Source: Halomonas chromatireducens (lineage in GTDB: Bacteria > Pseudomonadota > Gammaproteobacteria > Pseudomonadales > Halomonadaceae). Taken from it: a stretch of DNA of 64,000 nucleotides. A program made the translations under genes and the position numbers. Every line of letters begins with the position of its first letter. Within the stretch, counting starts at the first letter, position 1. The DNA lies in contig NZ_CP014226.1 of the NCBI RefSeq assembly GCF_001545155.1, positions 741,185 through 805,184 on the forward strand. Reading direction: 5' to 3'. Positions 49,112-61,116 of this stretch are shown in pieces. A model generated the notes under the pieces. The model was not told the origin of the DNA, ran no database searches, and saw nothing but the letters and a program-made list of their open reading frames with translations.

Positions 49112-49699
49112 TTACCAGCTCATGGAGGTGTCCTCCCTGCGCCGCTGCCGCAGGGTGTCGCGGGCGATGAAAAGCGCCGCGATGGCGCGAGCCTCATGGA
49201 AATCCTCGCGTAATAGCAGGGCCGGGAGTTCCTCCAGGGCATGGGTCTCGACCACCAGCTGTTCCGGCTCGTCGCCGGGCAGCCGTTTCGGGTAGAGGTC
49301 GGTTGCCAGCATCACCTGCATGCGATGACGCATGTAATTGGGGGCCAGCGACAGTTCCACCAGTGGCTCGATGCGTTGGGCACCGAATCCGCACTCCTCC
49401 ATTAGTTCGCGGTTGGCGGCAGTGATTGGATCCTCTCCAGGGTCGACCAGGCCCTTGGGCAGGGTGAGCACATAGTCCTCGAAGCCTGCTGCATACTCGC
49501 GGATCAACAGCACATGCTCCGGGTCCGGCATGGCGATGATCATGACCGCGCCGTGATCGCTGCCGGTCAGCCGTTCGAAGGTACGCTCGGCACCGTTGGC
49601 AAAGCGAAGTTCCAGCGACTCGATGTGAAACAGACGACTTCTGGCCACCGACTGGCGTGACAGGACCTGGGGTTTCTGCAGATAGTATGTCTCGGACAT
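49112..49699 (-). CDS. nudE: ADP compounds hydrolase NudE
   Basis: A 195-aa Nudix hydrolase acting on NADH, ADP-ribose and AP(n)A. The Nudix box GLVDPGEDPITAANRELMEECG is complete. ATG 49699 gives the conserved start MSETYYLQKPQVL. It is divergent from yrfG, the same order as in E. coli apart from the missing igaA. Confidence 0.9.
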   Translation of the reverse strand: MSETYYLQKPQVLSRQSVARSRLFHIESLELRFANGAERTFERLTGSDHGAVMIIAMPDPEHVLLIREYAAGFEDYVLTLPKGLVDPGEDPITAANRELMEECGFGAQRIEPLVELSLAPNYMRHRMQVMLATDLYPKRLPGDEPEQLVVETHALEELPALLLREDFHEARAIAALFIARDTLRQRRREDTSMSW

Positions 49700-49822
49700 G
49701 AGAGCTCCGTTGCGAACAGGCGAGCCGACGGCGATCTGAACTTGCTGGCCAGGCATGCGCCGAGGGGGTCGATTGAGTACAATATCACGCCTTTCACCGT
49801 ACTGACGCCACCGGGAGTCGCC

Positions 49823-50524
49823 ATGATCGACTGGCGCGCCATCGATACCGTTCTGCTGGATATGGACGGCACATTGCTCGACCTACATTTCGACAGCCAT
49901 TTCTGGCTGGAGCATCTGCCCAGGCGCTATGTGGAGCTGCATCGGCTGGATGAAGCGACCCAGGAAGTCCTGCGGGCGCGCATCATTCGTGAAAAAGGGA
50001 CGCTCAACTGGTATAGCCTGGCCTACTGGAGTCGCGAGCTGGGGGTAGACATCGTTGCGCTCAAGCGCGAGATTCAGCACCTCATCGGCCTGCGCAGCGA
50101 TGCCCTGGATTTCCTCGAGTGGCTCAAGCAGGCCCACCCTCGCGTCGTGCTGGCGACCAATGCCGACCGCGAGAGCCTGGAACTGAAGCTGCCGATCACC
50201 GGTCTCGAGAACTACCTGGACGCCATCGTCTCCTCGGCCGACCTGGGCGTGCCCAAGGAAGCCCAGGAATTCTGGTTCGCGCTGCAGGAGGTCGAGCCCT
50301 TCGATCCTGCCCGCACCCTGTTCATCGACGACAATCCGGACGTGTTGGAAAGTGCGCGGGAGTATGGCATTCGACACCTGCTGGGGATCAAGCAGCCCGA
50401 CAGCACCCGGCCGGAGAAGGAGCTGAAGGAGTTTATCGTCCTGGATCGCTTCGCCGCCATCCTGCCGGAGACGCTGCCGCCGGAAATCCGTGCTGACAAG
50501 TCGCAGGGAGGAGAGAATGGATAG
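49823..50524 (+). CDS. yrfG: GMP/IMP nucleotidase YrfG
   Basis: A 233-aa HAD hydrolase. Motif I is LLDMDGTLLDL, motif II is LATNADRE, the lysine of motif III follows in GVPKEAQ, and motif IV is FIDDNPD. It dephosphorylates purine nucleotides. ATG 49823 follows GGGAG. It begins the hslR-hslO-pckA series. Confidence 0.9.
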   Translation: MIDWRAIDTVLLDMDGTLLDLHFDSHFWLEHLPRRYVELHRLDEATQEVLRARIIREKGTLNWYSLAYWSRELGVDIVALKREIQHLIGLRSDALDFLEWLKQAHPRVVLATNADRESLELKLPITGLENYLDAIVSSADLGVPKEAQEFWFALQEVEPFDPARTLFIDDNPDVLESAREYGIRHLLGIKQPDSTRPEKELKEFIVLDRFAAILPETLPPEIRADKSQGGENG

Positions 50525-50535
50525 GGAGGAGATAA

Positions 50536-50922
50536 ATGGATAGTGTCCGCCTCGACAAATGGCTCTGGGCCGCGCGCTTCTTCAAGACACGGGCCCTGGC
50601 CAAGAAGGCCATCGAAGGTGGCAAGGTCCACTACAACGGTGCCCGTGCCAAGACCAGCAAGAGCGTCGAGGTCGGGGCGCTGGTTCGCGTGCCCCAGGGC
50701 TGGGACCACTGGGAAGTGGAGGTCGTGGCGCTTTCCGACCAGCGCCGTGGTGCCTCCGAGGCACGCGAGCTCTACCGCGAGACAGCCGAGAGTGAAGCAC
50801 GACGCCTGCGTGAAGCCGAGGGCAGGCGCCTCACCAACCAGGCCATGCAGCACCCTCTGCGCCGACCCGACAAGAAACAGCGCCGGGACATCCACCGCTT
50901 CCAGCGTCAGCATGACGAATAA
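50536..50922 (+). CDS. hslR: heat shock protein Hsp15 (ribosome-associated)
   Basis: A 128-aa S4-domain RNA-binding protein. VRLDKWLWAARFFKTRALAKKAIEGGKVHYNG is the S4 hallmark. The basic C-terminus is typical. It binds stalled 50S subunits carrying nascent chains. GGGAGGAG precedes the ATG, 11 bp after yrfG, so it is in the same operon. Confidence 0.94.
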   Translation: MDSVRLDKWLWAARFFKTRALAKKAIEGGKVHYNGARAKTSKSVEVGALVRVPQGWDHWEVEVVALSDQRRGASEARELYRETAESEARRLREAEGRRLTNQAMQHPLRRPDKKQRRDIHRFQRQHDE

Positions 50923-50949
50923 ACGAGCCCCTTTACGAGACCGTACGCC

Positions 50950-51825
50950 ATGAGCGACCAGATTCAGCGTTTTCTCTTCGAGCGCACCAATGTGCGTGGC
51001 GAGATCGTTACCCTCGAGCGCGCCTATTGCGATGTGCTCGACCGCCACGGCTACCCGCCTGCGATCAACCGACTACTGGGGGAGCTGCTCTCGGCCGTTG
51101 CTCTGCTCACCGATACCGTCAAGCTCGACGGTATTCTCAGTATCGAGGTGCGTGGCCAGGGAGCGCTGTCGCTGTTGATGGCCGAGTCCAATCCCGGTGG
51201 CGAGCTGCGCGCCATTGCGCGCCTGGCCGAGGGCACCGACCTGCCCGATGACAGCCAGGGTTTTCGCGACCTGGTTGGCGACGGCCATATCGTGATCACC
51301 CTGGATCCGAAGGATGGCAATCGCTACCAGGGTATTGTGGCACTGGAGTACGACAGCCTGGCCGAGTGCCTGGAAGCCTATTTCTCTCAGTCCGAACAGC
51401 TGCCCACCTTCCTGCGGCTGACATCGGACGGTGCGCGTACCGGTGGGCTGTTGCTGCAGCGTCTGCCCAACGACTCGATGAACCAGGACGACGATGCCTG
51501 GGAGCGAAGCGTGCATCTGGCCAGGACCCTGCGCAGCGACGAGCTTCTGGAACTCGACCAGCGTGAGGTGCTGTATCGCCTTTACCATGAAGAGACGGTG
51601 CGCGTCTTTGAACCCAAGCCGTTGCGCTTCGGCTGTACCTGTTCCCGCGCCCGCATTGGTGAGGCTTTGTTGAGCCTCGGGGAGAGGGAGCTGCGCGAGG
51701 TATTGGCCGAGCAGGGCGAGATCGAGACCCAGTGTCACTTCTGCCATACCCACTACCGTTTCGGCGAAGCCGAAGTGGAAGCGCTGTTGGCGGAGCCGGA
51801 CGGTGAGGGGCGAACACTGCACTGA
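50950..51825 (+). CDS. hslO: redox-regulated chaperone Hsp33
   Basis: A 291-aa holdase activated by oxidation. The four zinc cysteines are CTC (229, 231) and CHFC (262, 265), near the C-terminus. The N-terminal dimer domain is normal in length. It follows hslR by 27 bp. Confidence 0.95.
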   Translation: MSDQIQRFLFERTNVRGEIVTLERAYCDVLDRHGYPPAINRLLGELLSAVALLTDTVKLDGILSIEVRGQGALSLLMAESNPGGELRAIARLAEGTDLPDDSQGFRDLVGDGHIVITLDPKDGNRYQGIVALEYDSLAECLEAYFSQSEQLPTFLRLTSDGARTGGLLLQRLPNDSMNQDDDAWERSVHLARTLRSDELLELDQREVLYRLYHEETVRVFEPKPLRFGCTCSRARIGEALLSLGERELREVLAEQGEIETQCHFCHTHYRFGEAEVEALLAEPDGEGRTLH

Positions 51826-51940
51826 GCGCGCGTTCATGGCGGATTTGCTGCCAGCGCTTCACTACAATATATCCTGCGCGTCGAATGCTGCATGGCACAA
51901 ATGCGATAGTGTTCAACCTGCTGCGATATGGTGTTGATGT

Positions 51941-51955
51941 AGTAGTAAAACTACA
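51941..51955. promoter_or_regulatory. candidate HexR-type operator upstream of pckA
   Basis: AGTAGTAAAACTACA (GTAGT-AAA-ACTAC core) fits the described HexR box TGTARTWWW(A/C)YTACA except at the first base. It sits about 50 bases upstream of an extended -10 (51998-52006). HexR activates gluconeogenic genes including pckA in several gammaproteobacteria. No HexR gene is in the window. Confidence 0.5.
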
Positions 51956-51997
51956 AGAACTTCGGCTAACGAGAGCATTTCCTGTGGGCTGCCTTTT

Positions 51998-52006
51998 TGC
52001 CATAAT
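51998..52006 (+). promoter_or_regulatory. extended -10 of the pckA promoter
   Basis: TGC followed by CATAAT, an extended -10 type element, 135 bp before the pckA ATG. The -35 is not obvious, which fits activator dependence. The rest of the 315-bp hslO-pckA gap shows no gene. Confidence 0.4.
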
Positions 52007-52140
52007 GGCGCCGCCTTATGGCCGATCGGCTAGAGACAAGACGGGATACATCCGCACGGACGATCGGACACCTCATAGCAAAGGGCGTTATGGACGCCTG
52101 GCCCACGAGAGAGAACCGGCCGCAAGGCCCAGGAAATCAC

Positions 52141-53697
52141 ATGACCACATCCCAAGCCGCTCCTCAAGCACACGTCAATCTCAGCAGCGCCGAACTCATC
52201 GAACGGTCAGTGGCGCGTGGTGAAGGCCGCCTGGCTGCCAATGGTGCCCTGGTGGTTAACACCGGCGAGCGCACCGGCCGCTCCCCCAAGGACCGCTTCA
52301 TCGTCGATGAGCCCTCGACCAGCGCCCAGATCGACTGGGGCAGTGTCAATCGTCCCTTCCCGGCTGAGCATTTCGATGCCCTGTGGGAGCGTGTCGAGGC
52401 GTACCTGACCAGTGGCGAGCGCTTTGTGTCCGAGCTGCATGTGGGCAGTGATCCAACCCATTACCTGCCGGTGCGCGTGACTACCGAGACGGCCTGGCAC
52501 AACCTCTTCGGACGCACCATGTTCGTGCGCCCGGAAGGCTACAACCCGTCCGCCAAGGACGAGTGGACCATTCTCAACGCGCCTTTCTTTGTGTGTGAGC
52601 CAAACCGTGACGGCACCAACTCCGATGGTACCGTCATCATCAACTTCGCCCAGAAGAAGGTGCTGATCGCCGGCATGCGCTACGCCGGCGAAATGAAGAA
52701 AGCGATGTTCTCGGTTCAGAACTTCCTGCTGCCGGCCTCCGATGTGTTGCCCATGCACTGCTCGGCCAACGTTGGCGAGGATGGCGAAACGGCACTGTTC
52801 TTCGGCCTCTCCGGCACCGGCAAGACAACACTTTCCGCCGACCCGGCTCGCTACCTGATCGGCGACGACGAGCACGGCTGGGGCCCAGGCACCGTGTTCA
52901 ACATCGAAGGCGGCTGCTACGCCAAGTGCATCGATCTTTCGGCCAAGAACGAGCCGGTGATCTGGGATGCCATCAAGTTCGGCACCGTGCTGGAGAACGT
53001 CGTGCTCGACGATCGCCGCGAGCCGGACTACACCGACGACAGCCTGACCCAGAACTCCCGCGCCGCCTACCCGCTTGAGCATGTGGGCAAGCGCGTGCCG
53101 GAGAACCGTGCCGGCGAGCCCAACGCCATCATCTTCCTGACCTGCGACATGTCAGGCGTTCTGCCCCCGGTGTCGGTGCTCTCCAAGGAAGCCGCGGCCT
53201 ATCACTTCCTCTCCGGCTATACCGCCAAGGTTGGCTCCACCGAGATGGGCTCCTCCGCCGGGCTCGAAGCCACCTTTTCCACCTGCTTCGGTGCGCCTTT
53301 CTTCCCGCGTCCGGCGCGTGAATACGCCGACCTGCTGATCAAGCGTGTCGAAGCCAAGGATGCCCAGGTCTATCTGGTCAACACCGGCTGGACCGGCGGT
53401 GCCTATGGCGAAGGCGGCTCGCGTTTCTCGATTCCGACCACTCGGGCCATCATCAGCGCTATCCAGTCCGGCGTGCTGCGCGAGATCGAGACCAAGCGCA
53501 TCGAAGGCCTCAACCTGAACGTGCCGGTGTCGGTGCCGGGCGTCGACTCGCGTCTGCTCGACCCGCGCGAGACCTGGGAAGACTCGTCCGCCTATGATCG
53601 CAACCTTCGTGACCTGGCAGCCAAGTTCGGCGACAACTTCAAGAAGTTCGACGGCGTCAGCGAAGCCATCGTCAAGGCCGGACCGAGCCTGACCTGA
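52141..53697 (+). CDS. pckA: phosphoenolpyruvate carboxykinase (ATP)
   Basis: A 518-aa gluconeogenic enzyme converting oxaloacetate and ATP to PEP. The P-loop GLSGTGKTT (about 222-230) is followed by the metal/kinase-2 motif [17 protein letters not shown] is near the start. ATG 52141 follows AGGA. In-frame Mets upstream give no conserved sequence. It continues the yrfG-hslR-hslO series as in E. coli and has a terminator. Confidence 0.95.
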   Translation: MTTSQAAPQAHVNLSSAELIERSVARGEGRLAANGALVVNTGERTGRSPKDRFIVDEPSTSAQIDWGSVNRPFPAEHFDALWERVEAYLTSGERFVSELHVGSDPTHYLPVRVTTETAWHNLFGRTMFVRPEGYNPSAKDEWTILNAPFFVCEPNRDGTNSDGTVIINFAQKKVLIAGMRYAGEMKKAMFSVQNFLLPASDVLPMHCSANVGEDGETALFFGLSGTGKTTLSADPARYLIGDDEHGWGPGTVFNIEGGCYAKCIDLSAKNEPVIWDAIKFGTVLENVVLDDRREPDYTDDSLTQNSRAAYPLEHVGKRVPENRAGEPNAIIFLTCDMSGVLPPVSVLSKEAAAYHFLSGYTAKVGSTEMGSSAGLEATFSTCFGAPFFPRPAREYADLLIKRVEAKDAQVYLVNTGWTGGAYGEGGSRFSIPTTRAIISAIQSGVLREIETKRIEGLNLNVPVSVPGVDSRLLDPRETWEDSSAYDRNLRDLAAKFGDNFKKFDGVSEAIVKAGPSLT

Positions 53698-53727
53698 GGC
53701 GAACCCGCCGAGATTCCAGCGGTCTGA

Positions 53728-53755
53728 ACGGGGAAGGACAATCGTCCTTCCCCGT
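53728..53755 (+). terminator. rho-independent terminator of pckA
   Basis: ACGGGGAAGGAC and GTCCTTCCCCGT, loop AATC, then TTCGTT. Confidence 0.88.
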
Positions 53756-53835
53756 TTCGTTGTGCGTCCCGCCTGATGGTCAGGCCATGCAGCCAGGGCC
53801 TGCAGGAACGAGCGGCATCAACGAGGAGTGTTGGC

Positions 53836-54339
53836 ATGAAACGACGTCATTTTCTGGGTCTGGTCGGTGCCACCGGTGCGGTGGGGCTACTGCCGGGAGC
53901 CGCCTGGGGCTTTCCCCGCCTGAATCTTGAACCCGCGCCGGGGCTCGAGCGGCTCGAGCTCTCCGACGAGGAGTGGCGCGAGCGGCTCACTGCGGAGCAG
54001 TACGACATCCTGCGCGACCACGGCACCGAGCCACCCTGGTCCAGCCCGCTGGACGACGAATGGCGCGAGGGAGAGTATCACTGCGCCGGCTGTGATCTGC
54101 TGCTGTTCACCAGCGCCATGAAATACGACTCCGGCACCGGCTGGCCGAGCTTCTTCGAGCATGTCGAGGGCCACCTGCTGACCCAGCTCGACTTCAGCAT
54201 GATCTGGCCGCGGACGGAATATCACTGCGCCCGCTGCCACGGTCACCAGGGCCATGTCTTCAGCGACGGACCCGAGCCCACCGGCCTGCGCTGGTGCAAC
54301 AACGGCCTGGCGTTGACGTTTATCCCCGCTACAGCCTGA
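53836..54339 (+). CDS. msrB: MsrB, methionine-R-sulfoxide reductase with Tat-type signal
   Basis: A 167-aa protein. The N-terminus KRRHFLGLVGATGAVGLLP carries a twin-arginine and a hydrophobic stretch, suggesting Tat export. The MsrB domain has zinc pairs Cys83/Cys86 and Cys131/Cys134, and the catalytic Cys154 in LRWCNNG. Most bacterial MsrB are cytosolic, so the exported form is notable. ATG 53836 follows GAGGAG. Confidence 0.88.
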   Translation: MKRRHFLGLVGATGAVGLLPGAAWGFPRLNLEPAPGLERLELSDEEWRERLTAEQYDILRDHGTEPPWSSPLDDEWREGEYHCAGCDLLLFTSAMKYDSGTGWPSFFEHVEGHLLTQLDFSMIWPRTEYHCARCHGHQGHVFSDGPEPTGLRWCNNGLALTFIPATA

Positions 54340-54474
54340 ACCCCTCGATGATGTACTGGGCCAGGCCCTCCATTATCAGGGAGGTCGTTTCCGGCGCTGA
54401 CGTTGGCTGCGGCGAGCGCGTGGCGTTTATGGTAACTTGGCGCGATCTTTTGCTGTTGCTACATCAAGGATGTC

Positions 54475-56832
<2,358 letters not shown>

Positions 56833-56955
56833 ACCCTGCACCCCTGACGCCATACTCTCATCTACATCTGTCAGCCCATTGTCGGCCGCCCCCGGCGGCC
56901 GGTACGCTTCGACCGGGGAACCTGTATCAGGCTTCCGAGACATGGGGTCAATGCC

Positions 56956-58575
56956 TTGTCTGATTCATATACTGCCATCGTTTCACACCTTTCCGCTCTT
57001 GCCGCCCAGGGTCGCTTCGGTCGCCTGCTGCGGGGCATAGAGAAGGAGGGGCTGCGCGTCGATGCCCAGGGCCGCATCGCCGACACACCGCATCCCCGGG
57101 CGCTGGGCTCGAAGTTGACCCACCCCTATATCACCACCGACTACTCAGAAGCGCTGCTGGAGTATATTACCCCGGTGTACTGCCGCCCTGGCGATGCCAT
57201 GGCCTTCCTGGCCGACCTGCACCGCTTCAGTTATCGCCGCCTGGGCGATGAGCTGATCTGGCCGGCCAGCATGCCGTCGCGCCTCGATGGCAACGACAGC
57301 GTGACCATCGCCGATTACGGCAGCTCCAATGTGGGCACCATGAAGCACGTCTACCGCAAGGGGCTGGACGTGCGCTATGGCCGGATCATGCAGGCTATCG
57401 CCGGCATTCATTACAACGTCTCCCTCCCCAACGAGCTGTGGGAGGTGCTGCGGGAGCGGGATGGCGCAGCCGACACCCCCATGAACGACTATCGTTCCAG
57501 TCGCTATTTCGGCCTGATTCGCAATTTCCGCCGTCACAGCTGGCTGCTGCTCTACCTGTTCGGTGCCTCGCCGGCGCTGGACCGCAGCTTCCTCCCCGAC
57601 GGCAGGATTCCCGACAAGCTGCAGGCCCATGGTCGCGACACCCTGATCTCGCCCCATGCCACCAGCCTGCGCATGTCGGATCTGGGCTACCAGAACAAGG
57701 TGCAGGCGCAGCTGAAGATCTGCTTCAACTCGCTGTCCAACTATGTCGGCACCCTGCGGCACGCCATTTCCACGCCCTGGCCGGCCTATGCGGCCATGGG
57801 CGTAGAGGAAAACGGTAGCTGGCAACAGCTCAATGCCAACATCCTGCAGATCGAGAACGAGTACTACAGCGACATCCGCCCCAAGCGGGTGACCCGCCAG
57901 AACGAGACCCCCAGCCAGGCGCTGGAGGCGCGCGGCGTGGAGTACATCGAGGTGCGCTGTCTCGATCTCGACCCTTCACTCGCCCTGGGTATCGACGAGC
58001 CCCGTCTGCGTTTCCTCGACACCTTCCTCATGTGGTGCCTGCTCTCCGAGAGTCCCTGGATTCCCGACGAGGAGTGCGACCGTCTCGACGACAACCGCCA
58101 GCGTGTGGTGGAGCGCGGGCGCGACCCCGAGCTACGCCTGGAGCACGATGGCAAGCGTCGCTCGGTTGCCGACTGGGGCGGGGAAATCGTAGCGGAAATG
58201 GAGCAGGTGGCCGAGCTGCTCGACCAGCTCGAAGAGGGCTCGCCGCACCGCGACGCCCTGGCAGCCCAACTGCCGAGCCTCTCCGACCCCTCGCTGACGC
58301 CATCCGGCAAGCTATTGCGCCAGCTCGAGGAGAGCGGCGAGGAGTTTGTCGATGCTGTTCTCGCCCTGGCGCAGCAGCAGGCCGAAAGGCTGCAGGCCGA
58401 GCCCATGGACCCGGCCCGCGAGGCGCTGTTCGATCAGCTGGTGGAGACCTCTCATCAACAGCAGGGCGATATCGAAGCCGGCGATGTCGAGGACTTCGAC
58501 ACCTTTCTGAGCCGCTACTTCGACAGTGCCCGTGAGCCCCGTGCCGCTGTGGCGGAAAGCCGGAGGGAGGGCTGA
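56956..58575 (+). CDS. gshA: glutamate-cysteine ligase
   Basis: A 539-aa enzyme of the proteobacterial class I type, the first step of glutathione synthesis. GIEKEGLRVD, the TDYSEALLEYITP segment and YGSSNVGTMKHVYRKGL are typical. The start is TTG 56956. No in-frame ATG lies nearby, and translation from TTG gives the expected MSDSYTAIVSHLS start. A GGCCGCC/GGCGGCC stem (56884-56900) lies 55 bp upstream. The stop shares a base with dsbB. Confidence 0.92.
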   Translation: MSDSYTAIVSHLSALAAQGRFGRLLRGIEKEGLRVDAQGRIADTPHPRALGSKLTHPYITTDYSEALLEYITPVYCRPGDAMAFLADLHRFSYRRLGDELIWPASMPSRLDGNDSVTIADYGSSNVGTMKHVYRKGLDVRYGRIMQAIAGIHYNVSLPNELWEVLRERDGAADTPMNDYRSSRYFGLIRNFRRHSWLLLYLFGASPALDRSFLPDGRIPDKLQAHGRDTLISPHATSLRMSDLGYQNKVQAQLKICFNSLSNYVGTLRHAISTPWPAYAAMGVEENGSWQQLNANILQIENEYYSDIRPKRVTRQNETPSQALEARGVEYIEVRCLDLDPSLALGIDEPRLRFLDTFLMWCLLSESPWIPDEECDRLDDNRQRVVERGRDPELRLEHDGKRRSVADWGGEIVAEMEQVAELLDQLEEGSPHRDALAAQLPSLSDPSLTPSGKLLRQLEESGEEFVDAVLALAQQQAERLQAEPMDPAREALFDQLVETSHQQQGDIEAGDVEDFDTFLSRYFDSAREPRAAVAESRREG

Positions 58576-59105
58576 TGGTTTCGTCACTGCAGCGGTTGAG
58601 CGTGCGTCACTGGAGCCTTGCCGGTCTGGCCTTCTGTGCGTTGATGATGCTGGTGGCGCTGGGACTCGAGCACATTGCCGGCCTGGAACCCTGTCCGCTC
58701 TGTATCTTCCAGCGTGTGGCGGTGCTGGCGGCGGCGGCGGTATTTCTGGTTGCTGCCATTCACAACCCACGGGGACGGATGGGCGCGGTGGCCTACAGCG
58801 GACTCTCGTTGGCCGCCGTGATCGGCGGCATCGCGGTGGCCTGGCGCCATCTCTGGCTGCAATCGCTGCCGCCGGACCAGGTGCCGAGTTGCGGCCCGGG
58901 ACTCGACTACATGATGGATGTCCTGCCGCTGCGCGACGTGATGGCCATGGTGTTCTCGGGCTCCGGCGAATGCGCAGAGATCGACTTCCTGCTCATGGGT
59001 ATCTCGCTGCCCGGCTGGACCCTGATCGGTTTCCTGGTGCTGGCGCTGGCCCCGCTGGGCATGGTGCTGTCGGCCTTCCGGGAGCGCCGAGCCGCCCTGG
59101 CATGA
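58575..59105 (+). CDS. dsbB: disulfide bond formation protein DsbB
   Basis: A 176-aa inner-membrane quinone oxidoreductase with four helices. The first Cys pair is CPLC (Cys40, Cys43), and the second pair Cys106/Cys133 lies in the periplasmic loop before the last helix. It reoxidises DsbA. The ATG overlaps the gshA stop (TGATG), so it is translationally coupled. Confidence 0.93.
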   Translation: MVSSLQRLSVRHWSLAGLAFCALMMLVALGLEHIAGLEPCPLCIFQRVAVLAAAAVFLVAAIHNPRGRMGAVAYSGLSLAAVIGGIAVAWRHLWLQSLPPDQVPSCGPGLDYMMDVLPLRDVMAMVFSGSGECAEIDFLLMGISLPGWTLIGFLVLALAPLGMVLSAFRERRAALA

Positions 59106-59120
59106 ATCACAGCCACCAAG

Positions 59121-59262
59121 GGAAGCGCTGAACGAATCGGCGAGCGGAGTGAAGCGCAAGGCGCACGGAGCGCAGGACCCGGAGCCTATGCGGTATAGGT
59201 GAGGACTCCGAGCACCGCGCAACGCAGCGATTTCTCCGCGCAGACATTTGTGCAGCGTTTCC
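59121..59262. repeat. intergenic repeat family A, copy 3 (inverted)
   Basis: Reverse-complement copy of 10636-10777, again with the inverted ends (GGAAGCGCTG at the left, reversed right end GGAAACGCTGCA). It starts 16 bp after dsbB. It contains no gene. Confidence 0.8.
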
Positions 59263-59292
59263 CAAGAACAATGATGATCACAGGAGCCGAAA

Positions 59293-60165
59293 ATGCTCTA
59301 TCGGGAGTTTTCCACCCAGGAGGAGATCGACCGCGAGTATGACCCCTCGCGGGGCCGTGACCCGCTGGCGATGCCGACGCTGCTGGAAGCGTGGCGCGAG
59401 AGGAGCGAGGCCTCCCGTGCGCGCTACCGAGTGACACAGGACGTGGCCTTCGGCCCGACCCTTGCCGAATGCATGGATATTTTCCACGCCCATGGCGATT
59501 TTCAGGCGGACAGCCCCCCACCGGTACACCTCTTCATTCACGGTGGCTACTGGCGCTCGCTGAGCCACAAGGAATTCGGCTTTATCGTCGACGGCCTGGT
59601 GGAGGCCGGCATCACCGTGGCGGTGGTCAACTATGCGCTCTGTCCCGCCGTGCCGTTCAGCGAACTGGTGCGCCAGAGCCGGGCGGCGGTGGCCTGGGTG
59701 CATCGTCACGGCGAATCGCTGGGCGTCGATCCCCGCCAACTGAGCGTTTCCGGCCACTCCGCCGGCGGCCACCTCTGTGCCATGCTGCTGGCCACCGACT
59801 GGGAGGGAGACTACGGTTTGCCCGGCGACCTGATCCGTGGCGTGCTGGCGATCAGCGGTCTCTATGACCTGCGCCCCTTTCCCTGGTCATGGCTGCAGCC
59901 CAAGCTTCAGCTCACTGGGCGAGATGTTGCCGACTACAGCCCGCTGTTCCAGCACTGCCGGGTACCGGCCCGGGTTTTCCTGGTGGCCGGTGGCAAGGAG
60001 TCCGGCGAGTTCGAGCGGCAGATGCTGGCCCACGCCGAGCATCTGCGTGGCCAGGGCATCGAAGTGAGTGCCGATACCCTGGAAGCCGACGACCACTTCT
60101 CCATTCTCGATCACTACCGCCCCGGTGGGCGCTTCGTCGAGTGGATCAAAAGCTTCCATCGCTGA
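59293..60165 (+). CDS. alpha/beta hydrolase, kynurenine-formamidase-like
   Basis: A 290-aa hydrolase. The oxyanion segment HGGYWRS, the nucleophile Ser in GHSAGGHL, an Asp near the end and the final His in DDHFSILDHY follow the esterase/arylformamidase order. ATG 59293 follows AGGAG. No kynureninase or tryptophan dioxygenase gene is nearby, so the substrate is uncertain. Confidence 0.8.
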   Translation: MLYREFSTQEEIDREYDPSRGRDPLAMPTLLEAWRERSEASRARYRVTQDVAFGPTLAECMDIFHAHGDFQADSPPPVHLFIHGGYWRSLSHKEFGFIVDGLVEAGITVAVVNYALCPAVPFSELVRQSRAAVAWVHRHGESLGVDPRQLSVSGHSAGGHLCAMLLATDWEGDYGLPGDLIRGVLAISGLYDLRPFPWSWLQPKLQLTGRDVADYSPLFQHCRVPARVFLVAGGKESGEFERQMLAHAEHLRGQGIEVSADTLEADDHFSILDHYRPGGRFVEWIKSFHR

Positions 60166-60244
60166 TTCCGGGGGCAGACCCCGGCACCCGAGAGACGGAC
60201 ACTCGAGTGCGCTGGCCTGGTAGCCCATCGCCGGTGATAATCGA

Positions 60245-61090
60245 TCAGCGATCATGGCCCGGGGGCACCCGAGGGGTCAGGCCTTCGGCCCGCATCTGTT
60301 CTCGCATCTCTACCGGGGAGGGAGGTGGGAATTCGACGCCGCGTTCAATCATCATATCGCGGAGCTTGATAAAGTCGTTACGCAGAGGGCCGGGTTGGAG
60401 ATCCTGGATTCTTAGATGAACACGCCAAGCAGTGGTCACGCCCGTTCCAGTGCGCACGTTGGGCTCGCTGCTGTGTTCCAGCAGATAGATAGCAACCTCT
60501 GGCTTCGTTCCTGAAGTGCTTAAATCAAAAGCTGTTCTACCTACCAGTGCTGATTTGGTGTCTATATCTGCACCTCGCTCTACCAGCAGCTTTACATGAT
60601 CTAATGTACTGCTAATAACTGCTTTCTCAAGCAGAGGAGTATCACTATCCTTGGCATCATTGGGTGAGAGTCCACCATCAAGCATGGCTTCCAGATAGAA
60701 CGTATCTTCACTCATCAGCGCGGCTCCCAGAGGGGTGCGCGCCGGCATGCCATCCATTTCATCGTCGCTGGGATGTACGCCCAGCTCCACCAGGGTGCGG
60801 ATGGCATCGGTATTCTTCTGCATCATTGCAAACCACATCAGCGTCATCTGCTGCCTGCCCTGGGCATGGAGATCGACCCCTACGGCGCTCCGGCGTAGCG
60901 CAGCCATGTCGTTACTTTCGATGGCCCGGGCCAGCTCGAGCTGCGGGCCGGTAAAGATATCCTCGGCAGAGTAGTTGCGTGACATGCTGAGTCCCTTGGA
61001 TGGTTGGCAGCCGCTGACGAGCAGGGTCGCCAGCAACAGAATGAAAATGGCGCAGTTGATTCGAGCGTATCGCGGCCTGGTGTTGGGCAT
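60245..61090 (-). CDS. ankyrin-repeat lipoprotein, candidate T6SS lipase immunity protein
   Basis: A 281-aa protein with a lipoprotein signal ending LVSGC. Four or so ankyrin-like repeats follow (DAIRTLVELGVHPSD, TPLGAALMSEDTFYLEAMLDGGLSPND, LDHVKLLVERGADIDTKSALVG, cited only by features). It starts 26 bp after the VgrG-lipase stop on the same strand. Lipoprotein immunity partners are typical for periplasmic phospholipase effectors. The central part is visibly AT-richer than the neighbours. The immunity function is inferred from position and localisation. Confidence 0.65.
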   Translation of the reverse strand: MPNTRPRYARINCAIFILLLATLLVSGCQPSKGLSMSRNYSAEDIFTGPQLELARAIESNDMAALRRSAVGVDLHAQGRQQMTLMWFAMMQKNTDAIRTLVELGVHPSDDEMDGMPARTPLGAALMSEDTFYLEAMLDGGLSPNDAKDSDTPLLEKAVISSTLDHVKLLVERGADIDTKSALVGRTAFDLSTSGTKPEVAIYLLEHSSEPNVRTGTGVTTAWRVHLRIQDLQPGPLRNDFIKLRDMMIERGVEFPPPSPVEMREQMRAEGLTPRVPPGHDR

Positions 61091-61116
61091 GGTGGCTCCT
61101 GGCTATTGACCCTTGG

